Assembly: GCA_045802495.1 (NCBI GenBank)
Contig: JBJMQW010000570.1
Coordinates: 1 to 42,865 of the forward strand
From: AP-15 sp045802495
Lineage (GTDB): Bacteria; Pseudomonadota; Alphaproteobacteria; ATCC43930; CGMCC-115725
Direction: 5' to 3'
Length of the DNA stretch: 42,865 nucleotides
Positions 17,801-25,756 of this stretch are shown here, one piece after another. Position 1 is the stretch's first letter. The number at the start of each line of letters is the position of its first letter. The notes beneath the pieces were generated by a model. The model saw nothing but the letters and a program-made list of their open reading frames with translations. It was not told the DNA's origin and did not search any database. The position numbers and the translations under genes are program-made.

Positions 17801-18214
17801 GCCGACCTCGTCGCTCGCCCACGGCCGTAACCATAAGCGCGATTAGGACCGGATCGAGCCCGCTGCGGAAAGGCCTGACGATTGTCACATGCCGATGCGG
17901 CGGCCCGCCGAGGTCATGCACCGAGCAGAGCCGATATTCGCCATTCAAGCGCCGTTTCGCGCCGAGCGCGCACCAGCGCCCTTCCACAGCCCAGCCGTGC
18001 GTCGGCTCGCTGGCGGAGCGCAGCCTGCCCGCACCGTTATTTTTGCTAACAGGAGCTTGGAGAAACGGCCCCCTGACCCGGCGAGCCAGCGCGCGTGTAA
18101 TGGGACGCAAGCCGAATTCCGATAGAGAAAGCCGCGCGACGGCCGCTCACTGCCTCAGCCTCTATTGATGTGAGCTCAACGGACCGGGATCGTTACTGGA
18201 CGATTGCATCGCCG
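17801..18214. other. Intergenic stretch of about 414 bases
   Basis: It separates mscS (reading away) from the 3' end of the MetE-like gene. A 110-codon minus-strand frame overlapping the mscS start has no recognisable domain and is Arg-rich, so I do not call it. No repeat, terminator with T-run or RNA gene was recognised. Confidence 0.4.
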
Positions 18215-19339
18215 TTACCCCCAGACCTCGCGGGCGGTTTCAACGACGAGGCGCAGCTTGGCCTTTTCCTCTTCGATCGTCAGCGCGTTGCCGTCGACAG
18301 TGGAAGAAAAGCCGCATTGCGGGCTGAGGCAAAGCTGGTCGAGCGGCACGTATTTTGCCGCCTCGTCGATGCGCCGCTTCAGCTCGTCCTTGGTTTCGAG
18401 CGCCGCGCGCTTGCTGGTGACGAGACCGAGCACTACCCGCTTGCTGCCCCTTGGCACAAAGCGCAGCGGCTCGAACCCGCCGGAGCGCGCGTCGTCATAT
18501 TCAAGAAAGAAACCGTCGACGGCGAGCTCGCCGAACAGCGCCTCGGCGACATGGTCGTAGCCGCCCTCGGCCACCCAGGACGAGCGGAAGTTGCCGCGGC
18601 ACATATGCGTGCACACGGTCATGCCCGGTGGTTTGCCGGCGAGCGCCTGGTTGATCAGGCGGATATTGGCCAGGTGCTGGTGGTCGCCGTCGCCGCCGAT
18701 GCTCGTTACATAGGCGCGTTGTGCGGGATCGTTGAGATAGGCAAGGCTCGTGTCGTCGAGCTGCAGATAGGTGCAGCCCAGCGCCGCGAGGCCGGCGATC
18801 TGCTTGCGGTAGACCTCTGCGAGGTCGTGCCAGAAAGCCTCCATATCGGGATAGGCGGCCTGATCGATCACCGCCCGGCCGCCGCGGTAATGCAGCATCG
18901 AAGGAGAGGGGATGGTCAGCTTCGCAACGGTTCCGGCCGGCGCGACAGATTTCAGATAGGCGAAATCTTCGGCAAAGATCGTCTTGTCGAGGGTCAGCTT
19001 GTGCCCGATGCGAAATGCCCCGAGCGCCGCCTCGACCGGCCCCGCCTCATTCCTGAACTGGATGCGCAGGGTCTGGTCTGTCTTGGCCACCCCGCCGATC
19101 TGATAGAGGAAATCCATGTGCCAGGAGCCGCGACGGAATTCGCCGTCGGTGACTCCCTGCAGCCCGACCTCCTGTTGAAGCCTCACCGCGTCGCGGATCG
19201 CTTCGTCCTCGGCGCGGCGCAACTCCTCGGCCGAGAGGCGGCCGGCTTGGTGCTCCGCCCTCGCTCGCAGCAATTCAGGCGGACGCAGCAGGCTGCCGAC
19301 ATGGTCGCCGCGAAACGGTGGACCCGACATATCGCTCAT
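18215..19339 (-). CDS. Cobalamin-independent methionine synthase-like protein (MetE C-terminal domain, YxjG type)
   Basis: A 374-residue protein matching only the catalytic C-terminal half of MetE. RGDHVGSLLRP at the start and QLDDTSLAYL are typical. Zinc-binding residues are in place: the histidine and cysteine of THMCRGN and the late cysteine of LCLSPQCGFSST. Full MetE has about 750 residues; single-domain versions like YxjG/YxjH or core-MetE use other methyl donors or accept methyl groups from corrinoid proteins. Which applies here is open. GGAGGAGG precedes the ATG. It lies downstream of the VapB-like and SDR genes on the same strand. Confidence 0.88.
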   Translation of the reverse strand: MSDMSGPPFRGDHVGSLLRPPELLRARAEHQAGRLSAEELRRAEDEAIRDAVRLQQEVGLQGVTDGEFRRGSWHMDFLYQIGGVAKTDQTLRIQFRNEAGPVEAALGAFRIGHKLTLDKTIFAEDFAYLKSVAPAGTVAKLTIPSPSMLHYRGGRAVIDQAAYPDMEAFWHDLAEVYRKQIAGLAALGCTYLQLDDTSLAYLNDPAQRAYVTSIGGDGDHQHLANIRLINQALAGKPPGMTVCTHMCRGNFRSSWVAEGGYDHVAEALFGELAVDGFFLEYDDARSGGFEPLRFVPRGSKRVVLGLVTSKRAALETKDELKRRIDEAAKYVPLDQLCLSPQCGFSSTVDGNALTIEEEKAKLRLVVETAREVWG

Positions 19340-19462
19340 CGCAACCTCCTCCCCATTTTTCCAGTGAGTCTTGTAAGCACCCTTTTACGGATTTGCGTCT
19401 GGCGGAAGTAGTTTAGCGAAGGATCGAGATGGAGTTGTGATTCTCTGGCTTCCTTGCAGGGG

Positions 19463-19630
19463 TCATCCAGCGATCGTCTTTGACACAGGATCGCTTCGGG
19501 TCGCGGTGGCCTCGCCGATACCGGCGCGGATTGTTCGATTCACCGCTTCCTTAAAGGGAATGCCGAGCTCCCGCGCGCGCCGCTTCAACAGCCCCGCGAG
19601 ATCATTATCGAGCGTCAGGGTCGTCCGCAT
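19463..19630 (-). CDS. Short VapB-type ribbon-helix-helix antitoxin, no toxin partner
   Basis: A 55-residue protein starting MRTTLTLDNDLAGLLKRRAR, then ELGIPFKEAVNRTIRAG. This is the ribbon-helix-helix DNA-binding part of the VapB/DUF2191 antitoxin family. Usual members are about 75-80 residues and end in a toxin-binding tail; this one stops after an unrelated GEATATRSDPVSKTIAG tail. No PIN-domain VapC follows: the next 120 bases hold only a short frame and then the MetE-like gene. The ATG is one base after the SDR stop, so translation is probably coupled. It may be a remnant of a toxin-antitoxin pair or a solo DNA-binding protein. Confidence 0.7.
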   Translation of the reverse strand: MRTTLTLDNDLAGLLKRRARELGIPFKEAVNRTIRAGIGEATATRSDPVSKTIAG

Positions 19631-19631
19631 C

Positions 19632-20426
19632 TCAGGTCCAGCGACGCACCGCGCCGCCGGTCATGCCGCCGTCGATCACGAGTTCTGCGCCGGTCATGTA
19701 ACTGGACGCGTCTGAAGCTAGGAACAGGACGCCATTGGCGATATCCTGGGCCTGCCCGACCCGACCGAGCGGCACACCCGATTTGGACACTTCGTTCGGG
19801 TCGATCGGCGTGTTGCGGCCCGCCGAACTCGAGATCTTGGTCCAGATCGGCGTATCGATAACCCCGGGATGCACGGTGTTGATCCGGATCCCGTCGCCTT
19901 CTGCCGCGCACTCCATAGCGGCGGCTTTGGCGAACAGGCGTACGCCTCCTTTGGTGGCGCAATAACCGGCCAAACCAGCCGACCCGCGAAGACCGGCAAC
20001 CGACGATGTGATGATGATCGAGCCGCCTCCAGCCCGGCGCATCGCCGGAACAGCGTATTTCACCGACAGGAACACCCCGTCGAGGTTGATCGCGGTTTGT
20101 CGCCGCCAATCGGCCAACGACATCTCGATGGCCTTGCACAGAATGCCGATCCCGGCATTGGCCATCATCACATTGAGCTGCCCAAAGCGTCGCTCGGTGG
20201 CCTCGATCACGCCGGGCCATTCCTCCTCGATACTCACATCCTGATGTAGGCAGATCGCCTCGCCGCCGGTGGCGACGATCTTGCCCACCACCGCCTGCGC
20301 GCTGGCATCGTCGATGTCGGTGATGACGACTTTGGCGCCTTCACGCGCCAGTGTGGCCGCGCAAGCCGCGCCTATCCCCGACGCACCGCCCGTTACGATA
20401 GCGACCTTGCCCTCTACCTGGCCCAT
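19632..20426 (-). CDS. Short-chain dehydrogenase/reductase (classical SDR)
   Basis: A 264-residue classical SDR. The cofactor motif TGGASGIG is at 12-19 and ANAG at 89-92. The catalytic residues are S142 (in ITSSVAG), Y155 and K159 (YCATK). The acidic residue after strand 2 (TDIDD) favours NAD over NADP. It is similar in layout to cyclopentanol and 3-hydroxysteroid dehydrogenases, but the substrate cannot be read. AGGAGG precedes the ATG. It heads a minus-strand run with the VapB-like and MetE-like genes. Confidence 0.9.
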   Translation of the reverse strand: MGQVEGKVAIVTGGASGIGAACAATLAREGAKVVITDIDDASAQAVVGKIVATGGEAICLHQDVSIEEEWPGVIEATERRFGQLNVMMANAGIGILCKAIEMSLADWRRQTAINLDGVFLSVKYAVPAMRRAGGGSIIITSSVAGLRGSAGLAGYCATKGGVRLFAKAAAMECAAEGDGIRINTVHPGVIDTPIWTKISSSAGRNTPIDPNEVSKSGVPLGRVGQAQDIANGVLFLASDASSYMTGAELVIDGGMTGGAVRRWT

Positions 20427-20491
20427 CGTGTCCTCCTCTTCTGCTCAACCTCGGTGTCACGCGTGCACGATTTCTAGCACAGACGCGCACG

Positions 20492-20520
20492 TTGACACCG
20501 GTGCCGCCCGTCCCGAGATT
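20492..20520 (+). promoter_or_regulatory. Possible promoter giving a leaderless GFA-family mRNA
   Basis: TTGACA (20492-20497) is followed after 17 bases by GAGATT (20515-20520), a weak -10 at 3 of 6. Initiation would fall within a base or two of the ATG at 20528, and that ATG has no Shine-Dalgarno. Prediction only. Confidence 0.3.
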
Positions 20521-20527
20521 CCTCGGC

Positions 20528-20968
20528 ATGGACCATTCGGGCGGATGTCACTGCGGCAACATTCATGTGCGTCTTCGGCTTTCCCAGCCTCCGGAAGACA
20601 GTCCGCTGCGAGCCTGCACGTGCTCGTTCTGCCGTAGTCATAATCCGCGCATCGTTGCGGACCCCGAAGGGCTATTCGAGGTTTGGGCGGACGATTGGTC
20701 GCTCGTCGAAAATTATCGGTTCGGAACACGCAGCTGCGATTTTTTGATCTGCCGCCGCTGCGGCGTCTTCATCGCAGCAGTCTCTGAACTGACGGCGGGA
20801 ACACAGGCGGTCGTCAATGTCAACTGCTTGAGCGATCGTGAGCGCTTCACATCGGCTCCAGTAGTTCACGACTTTGAGGACGAGACGATCGAAACCAGAC
20901 TATCCCGGCGCGCGGCGAACTGGATGCCGGCGATCATCCACCGCTCTGAGCCCCGTTTCTCCTCCTAG
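20528..20968 (+). CDS. GFA family protein (Mss4-like zinc fold)
   Basis: A 146-residue protein of the family named for glutathione-dependent formaldehyde-activating enzyme (Gfa); most members have no proven activity. The zinc ligands are visible: GGCHCGN (C7, C9), CTCSFC (C30, C32, C35) and CRRCGVF further on. Start chosen at 20528 because the family begins just before GGCHCG; the frame is open to 20492 but those codons are unlike the family. Divergent from the SDR gene. Confidence 0.85.
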   Translation: MDHSGGCHCGNIHVRLRLSQPPEDSPLRACTCSFCRSHNPRIVADPEGLFEVWADDWSLVENYRFGTRSCDFLICRRCGVFIAAVSELTAGTQAVVNVNCLSDRERFTSAPVVHDFEDETIETRLSRRAANWMPAIIHRSEPRFSS

Positions 20969-21143
20969 ATAGCTCCGCCAATACCCTCGGTGCCCGAGAG
21001 ACAGGCGTCCCACCACAGCCTAGCGCTGTCATGAAGCACGGAATCAGCGTTGTGCGCGTGAACGAGCATGTTTACGGCGGAGAGAATCATGGATTTCTTC
21101 TGCGTGATTTCGGTCATAGCGGTCGATTGGAGCTCCCCGCTCC

Positions 21144-21632
21144 TCAGAATGGGATGTCGTCGTCGAGGTCGTTGACTGGGGTGCGACTCCGCGAAGGAGT
21201 GGCCGTAGTGCGGGCTTCGTCACCAAAGCCTTCATCGTACCCGCCTTCGATCGGCGGCCCGCCGACGCCGCGGGCACCCCCTGCACCATCCAGCATGGTC
21301 AGCTCGCCGCGGAAGCGCTGCAACACGACCTCGGTTGTGTATCGCTCCTGGCCGGAATTGTCGGTCCATTTGCGGGTCTGCAGGGCACCTTCGACATAAA
21401 CCTTAGCGCCCTTCTTCAGGTACTTCTCGGCGATTTCGGCGAGCCGCTCGTTGAAGATCACGACGCGGTGCCACTCGGTGCGCTCCTTGCGCTCGCCCGA
21501 TACCCGGTCGCGCCAGCTTTCGGAAGTGGCGACCGCCAGATTGGCGATCCGCATGCCGTCCTGGGTCGAGCGGATCTCCGGATCGCGGCCGAGATTGCCG
21601 ACCAGAATCACCTTGTTGACGCTACCAGCCAT
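21144..21632 (-). CDS. ssb: Single-stranded DNA-binding protein
   Basis: A 162-residue SSB. The N-terminal OB fold starts AGSVNKVILVGNLGRDPEIR and includes ERTEWHRVV and the KGAKVYVEGALQTRKW segment. A short Gly-rich linker leads to the acidic tip DDDIPF, which docks replication and repair enzymes. Length and layout are standard for alphaproteobacteria. It is often next to uvrA in this class, but here it faces an HtrA-like protease. A possible LexA-like element lies in the divergent region (21687-21701). Confidence 0.97.
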   Translation of the reverse strand: MAGSVNKVILVGNLGRDPEIRSTQDGMRIANLAVATSESWRDRVSGERKERTEWHRVVIFNERLAEIAEKYLKKGAKVYVEGALQTRKWTDNSGQERYTTEVVLQRFRGELTMLDGAGGARGVGGPPIEGGYDEGFGDEARTTATPSRSRTPVNDLDDDIPF

Positions 21633-21686
21633 CGGATCACCGCCCTGCCATGTTAACGGGTCCCCATCTTATCAAGCTCCGCAAAT

Positions 21687-21701
21687 GTTCCTACTTTATT
21701 C
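21687..21701. promoter_or_regulatory. Imperfect alphaproteobacterial SOS-type repeat
   Basis: GTTC-N7-ATTC differs by one base from the GTTC-N7-GTTC LexA box of alphaproteobacteria. It lies 55 bases upstream of ssb and just before the preferred protease ATG. It may be chance. Confidence 0.25.
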
Positions 21702-21705
21702 TGTC

Positions 21706-22737
21706 ATGGATACAGACCTGAACCTTGTTTACGATCCGATAAACGACAACGAGCCTATCGCCCCGACAGCGGCTACTTTCGCCTCGCCCGAGGACCTTGC
21801 CCTCCTTGACGCGTATTCGCGCGCCGTCATCGGAGCGGTCGACCGGGTCGGCCCCGCCGTCTTGCACCTGCAGGTCACCGGGGCGAACGAGCGCCTCAAC
21901 GGCGCCGGCTCCGGGGTCGTGTTCACGCCCGACGCTTATGTGCTGACCAACAGCCATGTCGTCAGCGGCGCCCGCAAGATCCAGGCGACCTTTCCGGACG
22001 GGCGCAATCTCGCGGCCAATCTAATCGGCGACGATCCCGACACTGATTTGGCGGTGCTGCGCCTCGACGGCGATTCACCGGCCTTTGCACGGCTCGGCGA
22101 CTCGCGCCGGTTGCGGGTCGGCCAGCTGGTCGTCGCGATCGGGAACCCCTTCGGCTTTCAATGCACCGTCACCGCTGGGGTCGTCAGCGCCCTCGGCCGT
22201 TCCTTGCGCACCCGCTCCGGGCGGCTGATCGACAGCGTGATCCAAACCGACGCGGCGCTCAACCCCGGCAATTCGGGCGGCCCGCTGGTCACTGGCGCTG
22301 GGGAGGTCGTCGGCATCAACACCGCGATCATCGGGATGGCGCAGGGTATCTGCTTCTCGATCTCGGCGGCTACCGTCGAATTCGTCGCATCGCGGCTGAT
22401 CCGCGAGGGCAGGGTGCGGCGCTGCTATATCGGCGTCGCCGGACAAAACGTGCCATTGACCCGCCGCGTCGTGCGCTTTCACGAGCTGGCCCGCGAGACC
22501 GGGGTGCGGGTTCAATCGACAGCCCCCGACGGGGCGGCGCGTGCCGCCGGGCTGGCCAGCGGCGACATCATCGTCGCGGTCGACGGCCTCCCAGTTGGCG
22601 ATGTCGACGAATTGCACCGGCTGATGACCGAGGAGCGGGTTGGCAAGCCCGTGCCGATCACTGTGTTGCGCTTGTCGCAAAAGCTGGATGTGGTTGTCAC
22701 CCCGCGCGAATCGCCGCCCCGCATTACAGCCAAATAA
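21706..22737 (+). CDS. HtrA/DegP-like serine protease with PDZ domain, no signal peptide
   Basis: A 343-residue S1C (trypsin-fold) protease. The catalytic triad is H84 (TNSHVVSG), D114 (PDTDLAVLRL) and S190 (NPGNSGGPL). One PDZ domain follows at about 240-335 (AARAAGLASGDIIVAVDG). Known DegP-type proteases are periplasmic, yet the N-terminus MDTDLNLVYDPINDNEPIAP is acidic with no hydrophobic segment, so this one probably works in the cytoplasm or is exported unconventionally. The ATG at 21706 is preferred; another at 21685 adds seven residues. Divergent from ssb by 73 bases. Confidence 0.88.
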   Translation: MDTDLNLVYDPINDNEPIAPTAATFASPEDLALLDAYSRAVIGAVDRVGPAVLHLQVTGANERLNGAGSGVVFTPDAYVLTNSHVVSGARKIQATFPDGRNLAANLIGDDPDTDLAVLRLDGDSPAFARLGDSRRLRVGQLVVAIGNPFGFQCTVTAGVVSALGRSLRTRSGRLIDSVIQTDAALNPGNSGGPLVTGAGEVVGINTAIIGMAQGICFSISAATVEFVASRLIREGRVRRCYIGVAGQNVPLTRRVVRFHELARETGVRVQSTAPDGAARAAGLASGDIIVAVDGLPVGDVDELHRLMTEERVGKPVPITVLRLSQKLDVVVTPRESPPRITAK

Positions 22738-22748
22738 CCAGAGCACGT

Positions 22749-22960
22749 CGCGGCGCGGATGTTGCCGTATTCCGCGTCTGGATCAGCGGCCAAGTGCGCC
22801 GCGTGACCGCGCCGATCCGCCGTGAGATGCGGCGCCGCGCCGTGGTCGAGCCGGTCATCGGGCACAGAAAGCCGAGCACCGCATGGACCGCAATTATCTC
22901 AAGGGTCGTGCCGGAGACCGCACAAACGCCGTGCTCGCCGCCGCCGGTTACAACTTCGGT
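22749..22960 (+). pseudogene. IS5-family transposase, C-terminal remnant with a frameshift
   Basis: About 70 codons match the end of IS5-type DDE transposases. The first frame reads ADVAVFRVWISGQVRRVTAP then REMRRRAVVEPVIGHRK. After 22871 one G is missing, and the match resumes in the next frame as EHRM then DRNYLKGRAGDRTNAVLAAA and GYNFG, with sequence unlike the family after that. EPVIGHLKAEHRMxRNYL is a family hallmark. No terminal inverted repeat or 5' part is present. It lies between the protease stop and the DUF1328 gene and is a dead insertion scar. Confidence 0.78.
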
Positions 22961-23041
22961 TACTGCCCGGCTTCGGGAACCGGCGCGCAAGACGCCTCGT
23001 TGATGAGCCGAGGTCCGGTTCGACCGTCAATGGAGGGCGTT

Positions 23042-23218
23042 ATGCTCTACTGGGCGCTGGTATTCTTCATCATCGCGATTATCGCCGCGATCTTTGGATT
23101 TGGCGGGATAGCCTCGACCGCCGCAGGCATCGCGCAGATACTGTTCTTCGTGTTCCTCGTTGTCTTTGTGATCTCGCTGATCATGGGGTTGGCGGCCCGG
23201 CGACGGCCGCCGATTTAG
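23042..23218 (+). CDS. DUF1328 small membrane protein (YtjA family)
   Basis: A 58-residue protein, the usual length for DUF1328. It has two membrane helices: LYWALVFFIIAIIAAIFGF, then the IAQILFFVFLVVFVISLIMG region, ending in an Arg-rich tail (AARRRPPI). The GFGGIASTAAGIA turn between them is the family signature. Function is unknown; E. coli YtjA is often listed with stress-linked genes. GGAGGG lies four bases upstream of the ATG, which rules out the longer frame running back into the transposase remnant. Confidence 0.9.
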   Translation: MLYWALVFFIIAIIAAIFGFGGIASTAAGIAQILFFVFLVVFVISLIMGLAARRRPPI

Positions 23219-23264
23219 GAAGAAAATCGGCGAAGGCCCAGCGAGGACGTTCGCCAGTCCGCAC

Positions 23265-23732
23265 CTAATCGGCAGCAGCGAGAACGCGAGCGAGCTGGCT
23301 CAATGCCTCTTGGTGACGCTCGTTCGGGATCTGCGCGAAGTTGCGCGCAAGTTCCAGGCACATTCTCTCGCGCGGACTGATCGCGCGGTCGGTTTCCTGC
23401 TCCAATCCATCGAAAAAATAGCTGACCGGAACGCTCAGCACCTGCGAGACCTCGAACAGGCGGCCGGCCGATACCCGGTTGATGCCACGCTCGTATTTAT
23501 GAGCCTGCTGATAGGTCACCCCGATCAGATCGGCGAGTTGCTGTTGGGTTAGCCCGAGCATGATCCGCCTCTCGCGAATCCGCGCGCCGACATAGCGGTC
23601 GATATCCTGCGATCGGCTCGTCGACCGCCGTGAGGAGGCGATGTGTGAAGGCGCTCCACCGGACACGGCGCCTTCGCCCGAAGATCCGAAGCGGATCGTT
23701 CCTGTCTGCTGCTGATCTTTCATGGTTCCCAT
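23265..23732 (-). CDS. XRE-family regulator, PraR-like
   Basis: A 155-residue protein. A disordered Ser/Gly-rich start of about 45 residues leads to a Cro/C1-type HTH (IRERRIMLGLTQQQLADLIG, then YQQAHKYERGINRVSA). The DIDRYVGARIRERR entry, KYERGINRVSAGRLFE and VSYFFD segments resemble the alphaproteobacterial PraR regulators, which act on biofilm and symbiosis genes. The C-terminal 35 residues may mediate dimerisation. Start at 23732 follows GGGAGCG; the ATG at 23723 is possible. Its targets cannot be told from the context. Confidence 0.88.
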   Translation of the reverse strand: MGTMKDQQQTGTIRFGSSGEGAVSGGAPSHIASSRRSTSRSQDIDRYVGARIRERRIMLGLTQQQLADLIGVTYQQAHKYERGINRVSAGRLFEVSQVLSVPVSYFFDGLEQETDRAISPRERMCLELARNFAQIPNERHQEALSQLARVLAAAD

Positions 23733-23912
23733 TCGCTCCCGCTTCGCCGCGACACTGCCGCCTTAAATCGGTTCCCGCTAACTGAAGGTCTACCTGCTCA
23801 ACCGAGTGTTGTCGACGGATTGAAAAAGTCCGATGTGTCAAAACTTAGGCAGGCTGTTTTAGGCATCGCCAGCAACGCCATGCACATCTGCGTTCTGTGC
23901 ATGGACTTCACG

Positions 23913-23941
23913 TTGACAGCCCCCCATGGCGATGGTACCGA
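23913..23941 (+). promoter_or_regulatory. Possible promoter of the alpha/beta hydrolase gene
   Basis: TTGACA (23913-23918) and TACCGA (23936-23941) are separated by 17 bases. Perfect -35, weak -10 (3 of 6). Its position argues for a hydrolase start at 23958 or 23973 rather than at 23820. Confidence 0.35.
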
Positions 23942-23957
23942 CGGTCGCTCATCCGTT

Positions 23958-24773
23958 ATGAAGCGCGAATCGATGCCTCGCACCTCAATCGGCGACAGCT
24001 CGCTCTATTACGAGCGGCACGGCATGGGCTTCCCAGTCCTGTTCATTTCCGGACTGGGTGGATTTGCGTCATTTTGGCAAGATCAGGTCGCGACATTCGC
24101 CAAGCGGTACGAAGTTATAACCTTCGACCACCGAGGTATCGGACAAAGCGATCAAGCGCGGATTGGGTATACGGTCGAGCGGATGGCAACCGACGTTATC
24201 GGTCTGCTCGACGCGCTGCGGGTCGAGCGTGCCCATGTCATCGGTCACTCCACGGGAGGCGCAATCGCCCAGGTTTTGGCGATCGAGCATCCGAGCCGGC
24301 TGGCCAGCGTCGTGCTGTCCGCGACCTGGACCAAGGCAGACGCCTACTTCCGCCGGCTCTTCACGCTTCGCAAAGAGGTGCTGCAGCGGCTCGGCCCGAG
24401 CACCTATCTGCAATCGGCGACGCTTTACTGGTATCCGAGCTGGTGGGTCGCCCGGAATAACGAACGGCTGCGCCAGCTCGAGGCCCAGAACCTTGCTGCC
24501 TTCGCGCCAACAGAGATCGTCGCCAGCCGGATCGACGCGATGCTGGCTTTCGACCGCACCAGCGAGCTGGGCCGGATCAAGACCCCGACCCTGGTGATCG
24601 GCGCCGAAGACGATATTGTGACGCCGGCCTACTTCTCCGAAGAGCTTGCTCGTCTGATCCCCGCGGCGGAGGTCAAGATCTTTCCGCGGGGCGGTCACTT
24701 TCTCACACATGTTCGAGCGCGCGAGTTCAACAATGCGGTATTGCCGTTCCTGACGTCTCATACGCCGGATTGA
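23958..24773 (+). CDS. Alpha/beta hydrolase
   Basis: A 271-residue alpha/beta-hydrolase. The nucleophile elbow is GHSTGG with S98, the acid is in GAEDDIVTP and the histidine in PRGGHFLTH. The oxyanion segment FISGLGGFASFW is near 29-40. Overall closest in pattern to RutD and 3-oxoadipate enol-lactonase-like hydrolases, without enough to name a substrate. The frame is open back to 23820, but homology begins at about 23973 and a TTGACA lies at 23913, so 23958 or 23973 is the likely start. No strong ribosome site is seen. A link with the URC uracil genes 6 kb away is only a thought. Confidence 0.82.
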   Translation: MKRESMPRTSIGDSSLYYERHGMGFPVLFISGLGGFASFWQDQVATFAKRYEVITFDHRGIGQSDQARIGYTVERMATDVIGLLDALRVERAHVIGHSTGGAIAQVLAIEHPSRLASVVLSATWTKADAYFRRLFTLRKEVLQRLGPSTYLQSATLYWYPSWWVARNNERLRQLEAQNLAAFAPTEIVASRIDAMLAFDRTSELGRIKTPTLVIGAEDDIVTPAYFSEELARLIPAAEVKIFPRGGHFLTHVRAREFNNAVLPFLTSHTPD

Positions 24774-24871
24774 TCGGCGCTTTCGCCCTGCCGAATGAAA
24801 TGCGATTAGGAATTTCTCAAGACGTGAGCGGCTAGCTTGCGATCGAGCGCGCCTCCTGCGACGTTGTCGCA

Positions 24872-25756
24872 GTGGCCCGGCCTCCCGCCGGATCGGTCGG
24901 CGGCGCGCCATCACCCGAGACCGGCTCCGGAACCAACGCAAAGCAAGCAGAAGGCGTGGACCAGAAACAGGACCATCTGCGGCAGGATTGGCGCCAATAT
25001 TGCTCCGCAATCGGGGCTATGGTGAAGTCGGCGCTGCATCAGGACCGCCTCCTCTTTGCTTTCCAGCCTGTGGTTTGCGCTGCCACCGGAAAGGTCGACT
25101 ACTTCGAGTGCCTGCTGCGGATGCGCGACGAGCACGGAAATATCGTCCGTAGCGCGGAGTTCATTCCTGCCGTCGAGCATACCGGGCTGATCGGCTTGAT
25201 CGACCGGTTCGCTCTCGAAAAAACGGTCGACGAGCTAGGCGCTGACCCGGATGTCATCCTCGGGCTGAATGTGTCAGGGCTGACGGCTTGTGATCGCCAG
25301 TGGTTGCGCTCACTAATGTCGCGCTTGCGTGAGCGGCCGGACCTCGGCTGCCGGCTGGTCGTCGAAATCACCGAGACCGCGGCTCTCTTTGACATCGAAG
25401 AGACAGTCAGGTTCGTGGACACGCTGCGTGAAGCGGGTTGCCGGGTTGCGCTTGACGATTTCGGCGCCGGGCACACCTCGCTGCGGCACCTGCAGGCGCT
25501 CGCGGTCGACATCGTCAAGATCGATGGCTCGTTTGTGCGAAACCTTACCGACAGCGCCGAAAGCCCGATTTTTCTGCGCCATTTGGTGGGTCTGACGAAG
25601 AGCTTCGGGCTGAGCACGGTGGCCGAATGCGTGGAAAGCGCCAAGGACGCAGAACTGCTGCGCGCCGAGGGGATTGGTTATCTGCAAGGCTTCTATCTCG
25701 GGGCGCCTACCACGGAGCGCCCGTGGTCCGGGCAATCGGCCGAGAGAATCAGCTGA
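24872..25756 (+). CDS. EAL-domain cyclic-di-GMP phosphodiesterase
   Basis: A 294-residue protein. An unstructured start of about 50 residues is followed by a full EAL domain that hydrolyses cyclic-di-GMP to pGpG. The signature EAL is replaced by ECL (YFECLLRM), keeping the metal-binding Glu. LNVSG, VVEITET, LDDFGAGHTS, VKIDGSF and AECVES supply the other metal and catalytic residues, so it should be active. There is no GGDEF, PAS or membrane segment. The start is uncertain: GTG at 24872, GTG at 24956 (after AGAAGG) or ATG at 25019. Its 3' end overlaps the convergent peptidase gene by eight bases. Confidence 0.87.
   Translation: MARPPAGSVGGAPSPETGSGTNAKQAEGVDQKQDHLRQDWRQYCSAIGAMVKSALHQDRLLFAFQPVVCAATGKVDYFECLLRMRDEHGNIVRSAEFIPAVEHTGLIGLIDRFALEKTVDELGADPDVILGLNVSGLTACDRQWLRSLMSRLRERPDLGCRLVVEITETAALFDIEETVRFVDTLREAGCRVALDDFGAGHTSLRHLQALAVDIVKIDGSFVRNLTDSAESPIFLRHLVGLTKSFGLSTVAECVESAKDAELLRAEGIGYLQGFYLGAPTTERPWSGQSAERIS

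Noticed and set aside
17778..18110. 110-codon minus-strand frame 5' of mscS
   Set aside because: Overlaps the mscS start, Arg-rich, no domain or ribosome site recognised.
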